Below are positions 1-6,442 of a stretch of 7,511 nt of DNA, one piece after another. This stretch comes from Paramuribaculum sp. GTDB taxonomy: Bacteria; Bacteroidota; Bacteroidia; Bacteroidales; Muribaculaceae. The notes beneath the pieces are model-generated. The model did no database searches. It saw only the letters and a list, made by a program, of their open reading frames with translations, and was not told the origin of the DNA. Positions within the stretch are counted from its first letter, which is position 1, and each line of letters begins with the position of its first letter. Where the stretch lies: assembly GCA_029051965.1 (NCBI GenBank), contig JAIDJZ010000426.1, positions 1 through 7,511 on the forward strand. Reading direction: 5' to 3'. A program made the position numbers and the translations under genes.

Positions 1-79
1 ATTCCCTCCTAAGCGCCGCCGTATGCGCCCAAAAAAGCCCCGTCCACAAACGTACGAGGCTAAAATACGGCAAAGCGGA

Positions 80-96
80 CCTTGACATTTTGCTTT
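80..96. repeat. Left copy of a duplicated -33 promoter segment
   Basis: CCTTGACATTTTGCTTT at 80-96 matches CCTTGACATTTTGATTT at 372-388 in 16 of 17 positions. The right copy has a well-placed TAnnTTTG box; the left copy is followed only by TATTGC at 101-106 at the wrong spacing, so it looks like a non-functional or decayed copy. The two copies flank the repeat cluster as direct repeats about 290 bp apart. Confidence 0.55.
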
Positions 97-118
97 AAAA
101 TATTGCTGTCCGGATGGC

Positions 119-364
119 GGCGGTTCGTCAGAACGGCTTGGATGCAAGGCGCTAAGGCCGAGGATGATGGGAGCGGACTGCCGTCCGTGACCGAATCCGA
201 GTGCCGAAAGCAACGCCGCAGACAGGCCGTTATCACGGACCGCCACAAGGATGAGGGAGCGAACTACAGTCCGTGACCGATCCCGAATCCGGCTCGCGAC
301 GACCCAGATGAGCCGTTATCACGAACCGCCCCAAGACGCAGATGAGCCATCATCACGAACCGCC
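119..364. repeat. Cluster of 19-bp repeats in both orientations
   Basis: Three direct copies of a 19-mer occur at 226-244 (GCCGTTATCACGGACCGCC), 312-330 (GCCGTTATCACGAACCGCC) and 346-364 (GCCATCATCACGAACCGCC). A fourth copy in reverse orientation sits at 119-137 and matches 17 of 19 positions. The core TCACGGAC at 233-240 is also an exact reverse complement of GTCCGTGA at 183-190 and at 269-276, so hairpins can form with either partner (about 42- and 28-nt loops). The 183 and 269 cores lie within a longer direct repeat (roughly 162-200 and 249-290) starting GGATGATGGGAGCGGACT and GGATGAGGGAGCGAACT. This resembles an interspersed intergenic element of palindromic type; the identity of the family is unknown to me. 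Confidence 0.6.
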
Positions 365-372
365 TATTCACC
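305..372. repeat. Two-copy 34-bp imperfect tandem repeat
   Basis: Units 305-338 and 339-372 both begin CAGATGAGCC and continue with an [A/G]T[T/C]ATCACGAACCGCC segment, then diverge in the last few bases. The second unit runs directly into the -33 region of the downstream promoter. Two copies only, with no spacer, so this is a local duplication and not an array. Confidence 0.6.
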
Positions 373-404
373 CTTGACATTTTGATTTCTTTTATATATC
401 TTTG
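373..404 (+). promoter_or_regulatory. Bacteroidota-type promoter for the tsaC operon
   Basis: CTTG at 373-376 serves as the -33 element, and TATCTTTG at 397-404 fits the -7 consensus TAnnTTTG exactly, with a 20-bp spacer. Transcription would start near 410, giving a leader of about 20-25 bases before the ATG at 434. The same region also contains a perfect TTGACA at 374-379 spaced 17 bp from TATCTT, so it resembles a conventional sigma-70 promoter as well. No clear Shine-Dalgarno sequence precedes the start codon, as is usual in this phylum. Confidence 0.7.
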
Positions 405-433
405 CATCTACATATAAGCGAACGTTTGTAAAC

Positions 434-1009
434 ATGAACCGATATTTGAAATCTGACATTGATGCAGCGGTGGAAACCCTGAAAAAAGGCGGAGTCATCC
501 TCTATCCGACCGACACAGTCTGGGGAATCGGATGCAATGCAGCCGATGAAAAAGCCATACGCCGTATTTTTGACATAAAACGCCGGGCAGAAGCAAAGTC
601 AATGATCTCGCTCGTTGCCGACTCTGCCCAACTCGAGCGTTTCACCGACGGACTACCCGAAATAGCCTTCCAGCTCATCGAAGAAGCCGTCAGCCCTATC
701 ACCGTCATTGTCGACCATCCCATAGGACTCGCAGCCCCCCTGCTCGCCCCTGACGGCAGTGCCGGTTTCCGAATCCCGGCCGAGCCTTTCTGTCAGGAAC
801 TCTGCCGCAGACTCCGCAGCCCGTTGGTAAGCACCTCCGCAAACATAAGCGGTGAGCCGACCCCGCGCTTCTTCGGCGAAATATCCGACGAGATAATCAG
901 CGCGGTCGATTATGTCGTTCTCCATCGTCGCGACGACACTGAGCCACACCGACCATCATCCATCATCAAGATTTCCGACGACTCATCATTTAAAATAATC
1001 CGTCCATGA
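434..1009 (+). CDS. tsaC: Threonylcarbamoyl-AMP synthase (TsaC/YrdC/Sua5 family)
   Basis: This cytoplasmic enzyme makes L-threonylcarbamoyl-AMP from threonine, bicarbonate and ATP, the first step of t6A formation at position 37 of ANN-decoding tRNAs; the TsaD/TsaB/TsaE proteins then transfer the group. The 191-residue protein is a single YrdC domain, close to the roughly 190 residues of E. coli TsaC, and lacks the extra C-terminal Sua5 domain. Visible family motifs are YPTDTVWGIG at 24-33, a basic KRR with a following lysine at 49-55, STSANISG at 133-140 and PSSII at 174-178. The ATG at 434 lies a short leader after a good promoter and begins at the normal N-terminus of the domain. The stop overlaps the next start as ATGA (1006-1009), suggesting translational coupling. 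Whether the gene is best named tsaC or ywlC/sua5 is only a naming question. Confidence 0.92.
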   Translation: MNRYLKSDIDAAVETLKKGGVILYPTDTVWGIGCNAADEKAIRRIFDIKRRAEAKSMISLVADSAQLERFTDGLPEIAFQLIEEAVSPITVIVDHPIGLAAPLLAPDGSAGFRIPAEPFCQELCRRLRSPLVSTSANISGEPTPRFFGEISDEIISAVDYVVLHRRDDTEPHRPSSIIKISDDSSFKIIRP

Positions 1010-2421
1010 ACCTGCATGCCCGCAAAGTGACTTCCTATGTCGTAGCCGATTGGCTATCGACATCTCTTGCGGTGCTCTTTTTCAACATGGTCCGCTACTC
1101 GCTGCTCCCCAGCGCGAGCATCTATTACTCGCTCTCCGACTTCCTGAGCTCTCCGATGGTAATTGCCGGGCAGATCCTCTTTCCACTCGGAATGATTGTC
1201 GTCTACTACATGTCGGGGTTCTACTCCAACGTGTTCGCAAAATCGCGAGTCGTCGAATTCACCACAACTATTGCAACAGCTCTCGTCGGAACACTCGTCA
1301 TCATTTTCGTCGCTCTTATCAACGACCTGACAAACGACCGCGAACAGGACTACCGTGTTTTTCTTGCCGTTTTCGGCCTGCTCTTCCTCCTCGTCTACAT
1401 ACCCCGCGTCATAATCACCTCTCTCACTAAGAAAAGCATCTCCGACGGACGGATCTCATTCCCGACAGCAATCGTCGGACCGGGAAGACTGCCGGAAACA
1501 TTCAGAGAGTTTTCAGACTCGCGCATGCCGCACCTCGGACTCCGCCCCGCATTGAGAATCTATGCCGACAACATTTCTCCCGAAGGCGGCGAAGCCGACG
1601 GAGTCCCGATCAACGACATGCAACACGCCATAATGGCCCGCGCAATCTCACGGTTCATTGTCCTGCCTGACCCCGACGGATGGGAAGCGACTCTCGAAAC
1701 AATCAACAGGCTCTACGCCTTTCAGCTACCGATCTTCGTCGACGCGCGGCGGCTGCCCCCCTATCTTCTCAACCAGCGCCTTGTCAGCTTCACTGCCGAT
1801 CCCCTGATCGACGTTTCCCACGCCCATCTCCCCCCCTCCACGCTCTGCACCAAAAGAGCACTCGACTTCGCTATCGGGCTGACAATGCTGATCCTGACAG
1901 CCATACCGGTCGGAATCCTCGCGCTGGCCGTCAGAATCAACTCTCCCGGACCCGCTTTTTTCCGACAGAAAAGAGTCGGACGCCACAGACGCCACTTCAC
2001 CATCTTCAAACTCCGGACAATGGTTTGCGACGCAGAAGCCGACGGCAAGCCACGCCTCTCTTCGCCCGGCGACTCCCGGATTACCCCTCTGGGTAAGATC
2101 CTGCGAAAATACCGCCTCGACGAACTCCCGCAGTTTCTCAACGTGGTCCGAGGTGAAATGTCACTTGTCGGACCGCGCCCCGAACGCCCGGAATTCGTCG
2201 AACAGATCGAACGACGCGCACCGGCCCACGCCTTGCTCCACCGCATGCGCCCCGGAATCACATCCCTCGCAATGGTCAAATATGGCTATGCATCCTCAGT
2301 CGACGAGATGATCGAACGAATGAAATTCGATCTGATCTATCTTCAGAACGTATCAATACTCTCCGACCTCAAAATATTGCTCTACACCTTCCGGACCGTA
2401 TTCTCCGGCAAGGGTATCTGA
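1006..2421 (+). CDS. Polyprenyl-phosphate sugar-1-phosphate transferase (WbaP/WcaJ-like initiating transferase)
   Basis: The protein (471 residues) should attach the first sugar-1-phosphate from a nucleotide sugar to undecaprenyl phosphate at the inner membrane, starting synthesis of a surface polysaccharide or glycan. Four hydrophobic segments lie at about 11-30, 51-70, 86-106 and 116-136, followed by a soluble Rossmann-like region (from about 152, FPTAIVGPG). The C-terminal catalytic domain starts with a membrane-inserting helix at about 283-310. It then shows SPGPAFFRQKRVG (313-325), FKLRTM (334-339), LDELPQFLNV (371-380) with the catalytic Asp-Glu pair D372-E373, and SLVGPRPERPEF (386-397). 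This is the full large form of the family. The start is fixed by the ATGA overlap with tsaC. No other glycosyltransferase or export gene is in the window, so the sugar and the final glycan are unknown. Confidence 0.9.
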   Translation: MNLHARKVTSYVVADWLSTSLAVLFFNMVRYSLLPSASIYYSLSDFLSSPMVIAGQILFPLGMIVVYYMSGFYSNVFAKSRVVEFTTTIATALVGTLVIIFVALINDLTNDREQDYRVFLAVFGLLFLLVYIPRVIITSLTKKSISDGRISFPTAIVGPGRLPETFREFSDSRMPHLGLRPALRIYADNISPEGGEADGVPINDMQHAIMARAISRFIVLPDPDGWEATLETINRLYAFQLPIFVDARRLPPYLLNQRLVSFTADPLIDVSHAHLPPSTLCTKRALDFAIGLTMLILTAIPVGILALAVRINSPGPAFFRQKRVGRHRRHFTIFKLRTMVCDAEADGKPRLSSPGDSRITPLGKILRKYRLDELPQFLNVVRGEMSLVGPRPERPEFVEQIERRAPAHALLHRMRPGITSLAMVKYGYASSVDEMIERMKFDLIYLQNVSILSDLKILLYTFRTVFSGKGI

Positions 2422-2463
2422 CCGGGCAATCCAGTTTTTTCAATAAATCTTCTCTTTTACAGA

Positions 2464-4272
2464 ATGGCTAAAACATCCACCATAAACCACCCCTCGGGAC
2501 GATTCAGCGACACAATGCTCCGGATTTCCAAATGGCGCGAACGCCACATCAAGGAAAAGACCTTCGTCGTTGTGCTCGCTCTCCTTGTCGGCATAATCGG
2601 CGGTTTTGCCGCCCTCGCCCTGAAAGGACTGATCTTTTTGATATCCTCGACACTGACCGGCAACTTAAACGTAACGAGCGGACAGCTCCTCTACATCGTC
2701 TACCCAGCCGTCGGCGTGCTGATCACACTGCTCTATGTCCGGTTCGTCGTCCGCGACAACATCTCACACGGGGTGACACGCGTCCTCTATGCTATCTCCC
2801 AGAACAAAAGCCGGCTAAAACGCCACAACATGTTCACCTCACTCTGCGCAAGCTCCGTGACAATCGGATTCGGAGGATCAGTCGGTGCTGAAGGACCGAT
2901 CGTTTTCACAGGAGCCGCAATCGGATCTCAGGTCGGACAGTGGTTCCGAATGTCGCCGCGCGTACTGATGATTCTTGTCGGATGCGGAGCCGCCGCCGGT
3001 ATCGCAGGAATCTTCAAGGCTCCGATCGCAGGAATGCTTTTCACCCTCGAAGTCCTCATGATCGACCTGACGACGGTCTCCGTGATGCCACTGCTCGTCG
3101 CCTCGATCACAGGAGCCGTGACAGCTTATGTTTTCACAGGCTATAACGCCGAATTCTACTTCGTTCAGACAGAGCCGTTCCTGACTTCCAGAATCCCCTA
3201 CACCATACTCCTCGGAATCTTCTGCGGTCTGACATCGCTCTACTTCACCCGCGTCATGAACATGATGGAAAACATGTTCCGCAGCGTGACGAACATCTGG
3301 CTCCGTTTTGCAATCGGCGCCGTCATCCTTTCAGGACTCGTCTATCTCTTCCCACCGCTCTACGGCGAAGGCTACGACGCAATCATATCCCTGCTCTCCG
3401 GAAACACCGAAGACATTTTCGACGGTTCAATATTCTATTCCGAACGCTCCTCGGCCCTGTTCATAATCCTATTCATCCTTGCCGTCACCGTGACCAAAGC
3501 ATTTGCGACTTCGGCCACAAACGGTGCCGGAGGTGTCGGCGGAACTTTCGCCCCGTCGCTGTTTGTCGGATGCATGGCCGGATTCTTCTTCGCCTACTCG
3601 CTCAACACCATCTTCGGGCTCGACCTATCCGTCAAGAACTTCGCGCTGATGGGCATGGCCGGAGTTATGTCCGGGGTCATGCACGCACCACTGATGGGCA
3701 TCTTCCTGACAGCCGAGCTGACCGGCGGCTACACCCTCTTCCTGCCGCTGCTGATCGTTTCGGCACTCTCATATCTGACAATCAAATTCTTCGAACCCTA
3801 CAGCATCTACGCGATGCGTCTCGCTCAGCGCGGTGAACTGATCACCCACCACAAAGACAAAGCCGTCCTCACGCTACTCAAGATCGACAACGTCATCGAA
3901 ACCGACTTCCTATCCGTCAGACCACACATGGACCTCCGCGAGATGGTCAGCGTCATTTCCCGCTCGAGCCGAAACCTCTTCCCGGTCCTCGACGATAACG
4001 GCAAACTGCTCGGAGTGGTCATTCTCGACGAAATTCGCAACATAATGTTCCGCACCGACCTCTACCGCCGCATAAAAGTCGAAACATTCATGAGCTCTCC
4101 ACCCGCTGAGATCGACGTCAAATCGACAATGGAACACGTCATGAAAGTGTTCGACGACACAGGAGCATGGAATCTCCCGGTCGTCGACAACGGTGTTTAC
4201 ATCGGATTCGTCTCGAAATCGAAAATATTCAATTCCTACCGACGGGTGCTGCGCCACTATTCGGAAGACTGA
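2464..4272 (+). CDS. ClC-family chloride channel/transporter with C-terminal CBS pair
   Basis: This 602-residue inner-membrane protein has the ClC fold over about residues 33-455, followed by two CBS domains (about 476-530 and 537-596) that in this family bind nucleotides and tune activity. The gating glutamate is present in GAEGP (E143 within 141-145), as are GTFAP (360-364) and the central tyrosine equivalent (Y423 in GGYTLFLP). The selectivity loop is SHGVT (101-105), a variant of GSGIP/GHGVP. In the helix following FKAPIAGMLF the residues are E196-V197; aligned by eye with E. coli ClC-ec1, V197 takes the place of the internal proton glutamate E203. This is the state in chloride channels, but it does not by itself prove channel function. 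The gene starts 42 bp after the sugar transferase, with no terminator or clear promoter between, so co-transcription is likely. Confidence 0.92.
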   Translation: MAKTSTINHPSGRFSDTMLRISKWRERHIKEKTFVVVLALLVGIIGGFAALALKGLIFLISSTLTGNLNVTSGQLLYIVYPAVGVLITLLYVRFVVRDNISHGVTRVLYAISQNKSRLKRHNMFTSLCASSVTIGFGGSVGAEGPIVFTGAAIGSQVGQWFRMSPRVLMILVGCGAAAGIAGIFKAPIAGMLFTLEVLMIDLTTVSVMPLLVASITGAVTAYVFTGYNAEFYFVQTEPFLTSRIPYTILLGIFCGLTSLYFTRVMNMMENMFRSVTNIWLRFAIGAVILSGLVYLFPPLYGEGYDAIISLLSGNTEDIFDGSIFYSERSSALFIILFILAVTVTKAFATSATNGAGGVGGTFAPSLFVGCMAGFFFAYSLNTIFGLDLSVKNFALMGMAGVMSGVMHAPLMGIFLTAELTGGYTLFLPLLIVSALSYLTIKFFEPYSIYAMRLAQRGELITHHKDKAVLTLLKIDNVIETDFLSVRPHMDLREMVSVISRSSRNLFPVLDDNGKLLGVVILDEIRNIMFRTDLYRRIKVETFMSSPPAEIDVKSTMEHVMKVFDDTGAWNLPVVDNGVYIGFVSKSKIFNSYRRVLRHYSED

Positions 4273-4276
4273 TCCC

Positions 4277-4711
4277 TCAGCGGCCTACCTGTTCCCGGAC
4301 AATAGCCTGCACCTCTTCCGGCTCTATCACAAGCGCCGAACTGTCGCCCGACGGCATGCCGATATAGACATACTTGAAGCCGCGGCCAGCATTGCCGACC
4401 TCCTCGAAAAACTCTTTCGACCCCGGAGTGTCGCGCAGTGTGCGCAGGCTCGTCTGCTTTACCTTCTCTGCCCCGTACCTCTTCATATTGGCAAGAGGAT
4501 CATAAAGCGAATCGGCATAGACATAGCGGTAGACAACATAAGACCCGTCATCCTTGATGCTCTCCATTACGAAATCTTTTGCTATCTCGGAGGGACACGC
4601 CGTCGCGCTCGCCTCAATCATTGCTTTCAGCTTCGCATCGCTGCTGCATGAACTCAAACCGGCGCATACGCAGAATGCAGCAACGCCGAACGGATATAAC
4701 AGTTTCTTCAT
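4277..4711 (-). CDS. Small predicted lipoprotein of unknown function
   Basis: The start at 4711 gives a 144-residue protein beginning MKKLLYPFGVAAFCVCAG and ending the signal with the lipobox LSSC, lipidated at C22, followed by SSD. Export and anchoring in the cell envelope are therefore expected. An upstream in-frame start at 4801 would add 30 residues before the signal peptide and would lie upstream of the predicted promoter, so I reject it. The mature part has a single further cysteine (ACPSEI), the segment SYVVYRYVYADSLYD, and a C-terminal GRGFKYVYIGMPSGDSSALV stretch followed by an acidic helix. The pattern recalls small Bacteroidales lipoproteins with a CP...VVY...Y.Y.G layout, but I cannot name a family. 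It is convergent with the ClC gene (four bases between stops) and divergent from the thioesterase gene. Confidence 0.8.
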   Translation of the reverse strand: MKKLLYPFGVAAFCVCAGLSSCSSDAKLKAMIEASATACPSEIAKDFVMESIKDDGSYVVYRYVYADSLYDPLANMKRYGAEKVKQTSLRTLRDTPGSKEFFEEVGNAGRGFKYVYIGMPSGDSSALVIEPEEVQAIVREQVGR

Positions 4712-4739
4712 ATTCTTAAACTGATTGATTGATTTTCCA

Positions 4740-4770
4740 CAAAGGTCGGGCATTTTTTTTGCATAACAAA
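4740..4770 (-). promoter_or_regulatory. Promoter for the lipoprotein gene
   Basis: Read on the minus strand, TTTG (complement of 4767-4770) is followed after 19 bases by GACCTTTG (complement of 4740-4747), a 7 of 8 match to TAnnTTTG. The start of transcription would fall near 4733, leaving about 20 bases before the ATG at 4711. It interleaves with the opposite promoter at 4758-4787, so the two polymerases would compete for the same DNA. Confidence 0.5.
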
Positions 4771-4787
4771 GTTTTTGAGTAAATTTG
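4758..4787 (+). promoter_or_regulatory. Promoter for the thioesterase-dprA pair
   Basis: TTTG at 4758-4761 and TAAATTTG at 4780-4787 (exact match to TAnnTTTG) are separated by 18 bp. Transcription would begin near 4793-4796. This decides the thioesterase start: a TTG at 4785 lies inside the -7 box and cannot be on this transcript, so the ATG at 4812 is the likely start. Confidence 0.6.
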
Positions 4788-4811
4788 ACAACAGAAACCA
4801 AACAGACTGCA

Positions 4812-5222
4812 ATGACCCGTAAAGATTACGCTTTTCAACTCCCGATGAGAGTCCGCGACTACGAAGTGGACTGCCAGGGAATTGTCAATAACGCAAACTA
4901 TCTCCACTACATGGAGCACACGCGTCACGAATTCTGCCGTGCGGCCGGATATTCTTTTGCCGAGATGCACCTGAAGGGCATCGATCCCGTTTTGCGCTCC
5001 GTCACCATCGAATACCGCCAGCCGCTCGGACTCGGACAGGAATTCCTCAGCTGCATCAACATCCGACGCGAAGGAGCAAAATTCATCTTCGATCAGGACA
5101 TCTATGCTCTCCCCGGCCTTGAACTGGCCACGACAGCAAGCGTTGCAGTCGTATGCACCGAAAACGGACGCCTCACTCGCGGCGAAGTTCTTGCCGAAGC
5201 CTTCGCCGCATATCTCAGCTGA
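4812..5222 (+). CDS. Hotdog-fold acyl-CoA thioesterase (4HBT/YbgC-like)
   Basis: The protein should hydrolyse an acyl-CoA thioester in the cytoplasm; the substrate cannot be read from sequence. With the ATG start it has 136 residues, the normal length of a single hotdog domain. The active-site segment runs from RVRDYEVDCQGIVNNANY (13-30) into LHYMEHTRHEF; D20 corresponds to the catalytic aspartate in the D-x-x-G-x-V-x-N-x-x-Y pattern of the family, and the following helix carries E35. SVTIEYRQPLGLGQEF corresponds to the central strand region. A TTG nine codons upstream is in frame but lies within the predicted -7 promoter box. dprA follows after 21 bp without a terminator, so the two are probably one transcript. 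Such a thioesterase next to dprA is a neighbourhood I recall from other Bacteroidales. Confidence 0.85.
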   Translation: MTRKDYAFQLPMRVRDYEVDCQGIVNNANYLHYMEHTRHEFCRAAGYSFAEMHLKGIDPVLRSVTIEYRQPLGLGQEFLSCINIRREGAKFIFDQDIYALPGLELATTASVAVVCTENGRLTRGEVLAEAFAAYLS

Positions 5223-5243
5223 TACCGTCAACAACCAACCAGA

Positions 5244-6365
5244 ATGACTCAGACCGGTTCCGACATAATCCATCAGATCGCATTCGCTTCGCTAAGGGGT
5301 ATGAACCCGACCCTCGCGCGCGAACTGCTCTCACGCATCGGATCCGAAGAGGCCTTCTTCAGCGCGACCGAACGACAGCTCAGCTCACTGATGGGCTTCA
5401 CAAACCGCATATTCGACCGCGCCTATCGCGACTCTCTTATTGAAAAAGCCCGACGTGAGGCCGACTTCATCTCGGCCGGCTCAGTCCGTACGGTCTACTT
5501 TACTGAAGCCGACTATCCCAGACGGCTACTGGAAGCTGAAGATGCCCCTCTGTTGCTGTACACCCTCGGAAACGCACCGATCGACAAAGGACGCATGCTA
5601 TCGATTGTCGGGACACGCCACGCCACAAGCTACGGAATCAGTTTTGTCGACTCACTTCTGCGCGACCTCAAGGATATGATGGCCGACCCGATCACGATAG
5701 TATCAGGACTCGCGCTCGGCATTGATGCCGCCGCCCACAAAGCATCACTACGAAATTCCATCCCGACCGCAGCAGTTCTGGCTCACGGGCTGAACATGAT
5801 CTATCCGGCGCAACACCGCTCTCTCGCGGCAGAAATCGTCCGCTCCGACGGCGTACTCATAACTGAATATTCAAGCGCCGATCCGGTCCACAAAGGCAAC
5901 TTCATCGCACGCAACAGAATCGTCGCAGCACTATCCGACGCCACTCTCGTTGTCGAATCAGCCCAGAAAGGAGGTGCTCTCATAACAGCACGCCTTGCCG
6001 CCGGCTACAACCGCGACGTATTCGCCCTCCCCGGCCGAACATCAGACCGCTTCTCACAGGGCTGCAACCGTCTTATTGGCGACAACAGTGCCGCTCTGAT
6101 CCAGTCGGCCGACGACCTTATCACGGCAATGAACTGGAATCGGACCGCCGGCACATCAAACCCCTCGCAGCCGCTACTCTTCCCGGACCTGTCTGAAGAT
6201 GAAGAATCAGTCATGGCATGTCTGCGTGACCGTGGCGAAGCCCACATCTCACAGATCAGCCTTGTGCTCAACCGCCCCGTCTCAAAAGTCATGGCACTGC
6301 TGATCGACATGGAGTTCAAAAATCTGATAATGACGTATCCCGGCGGCAAATACAGACTGAAATAA
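5244..6365 (+). CDS. dprA: DNA processing protein DprA (Smf)
   Basis: DprA binds incoming single-stranded DNA and loads RecA during natural transformation; it is also widespread in species not known to be competent. The 373-residue protein has three parts. An N-terminal helical (SAM/HhH-like) region at about 10-60 includes SLRGMNPTLARELLSRIG. The Rossmann-like DNA-binding domain spans about 90-295: YPRRLLEAEDAPLLLYTLGN (91-110), IVGTRHATSYG (121-131, the GSRxxxxYG motif with Thr for Ser), SGLALGIDAAAH (154-165), ITEY (206-209), FIARNRIVAALSDATLVVE (220-238), GGALITA (243-249) and FALPG (260-264). A C-terminal winged-helix-like domain spans about 316-373 (LSEDEESVMACL to GGKYRLK). It begins 21 bp after the thioesterase. 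All expected motifs are intact and the length is normal. Confidence 0.94.
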   Translation: MTQTGSDIIHQIAFASLRGMNPTLARELLSRIGSEEAFFSATERQLSSLMGFTNRIFDRAYRDSLIEKARREADFISAGSVRTVYFTEADYPRRLLEAEDAPLLLYTLGNAPIDKGRMLSIVGTRHATSYGISFVDSLLRDLKDMMADPITIVSGLALGIDAAAHKASLRNSIPTAAVLAHGLNMIYPAQHRSLAAEIVRSDGVLITEYSSADPVHKGNFIARNRIVAALSDATLVVESAQKGGALITARLAAGYNRDVFALPGRTSDRFSQGCNRLIGDNSAALIQSADDLITAMNWNRTAGTSNPSQPLLFPDLSEDEESVMACLRDRGEAHISQISLVLNRPVSKVMALLIDMEFKNLIMTYPGGKYRLK

Positions 6366-6442
6366 TCAGCCTGCTAACTTTAACCCCGCTTCAATTGTTT
6401 TCTTAGAGAAAAACTATCCCCTAAAATTTACACTATTGATAT

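Larger units (their letters stand above)
1..372. other. Intergenic region with clustered short repeats, no supported gene
   Basis: This stretch upstream of the TsaC gene shows no recognisable protein or RNA gene. A 64-codon open frame starting at 82 reads through the repeats and matches no family I know, so I do not call it. The first 75 bases hold nothing I can identify and may be the downstream flank of a gene left of the window. The remainder is dominated by a duplicated -33-like sequence and by short repeats in both orientations, listed separately. The base composition (many CGGAC, GTCCG and GAACCGCC words) differs from the flanking AT-rich promoter. Confidence 0.6.

Noticed and set aside
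82..276. 64-codon rightward open frame in the left intergenic region
   Set aside because: It is composed of the repeat sequence, has no family resemblance or hydrophobic/structured segment, and starts within the duplicated promoter segment, where no complete promoter is present.
305..372. Possible CRISPR-like array
   Set aside because: Only two adjacent units without spacers, degenerate, and no cas genes; a local tandem duplication explains it.
1761..2279. 172-codon minus-strand frame inside the sugar transferase, plus similar long shadows over the ClC, dprA and phosphorylase genes
   Set aside because: The strong C-ending codon bias of the real genes removes stops from other frames. The translations are rich in Arg/Ser or Asp/Val with no family motifs, and the sense-strand genes are unambiguous.
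4712..4801. Thirty-residue N-terminal extension of the lipoprotein
   Set aside because: It would place a signal peptide internally and lies across and upstream of the predicted minus-strand promoter; the MKKLL start gives a standard lipoprotein signal.
4785..4811. TTG start extending the thioesterase by nine residues
   Set aside because: The TTG lies inside the predicted -7 box TAAATTTG and upstream of the expected transcription start; the hotdog domain is complete from the ATG at 4812.
4716..5273. 185-codon minus-strand frame covering the thioesterase
   Set aside because: It runs antisense to a clear hotdog protein and across the divergent promoter region; no recognisable product.
6374..6382. 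TAACTTTA as a -7 box for the phosphorylase gene
   Set aside because: Imperfect match, no TTG at the right spacing upstream, and it is some 60 bases from the start codon; not strong enough to list as a promoter.
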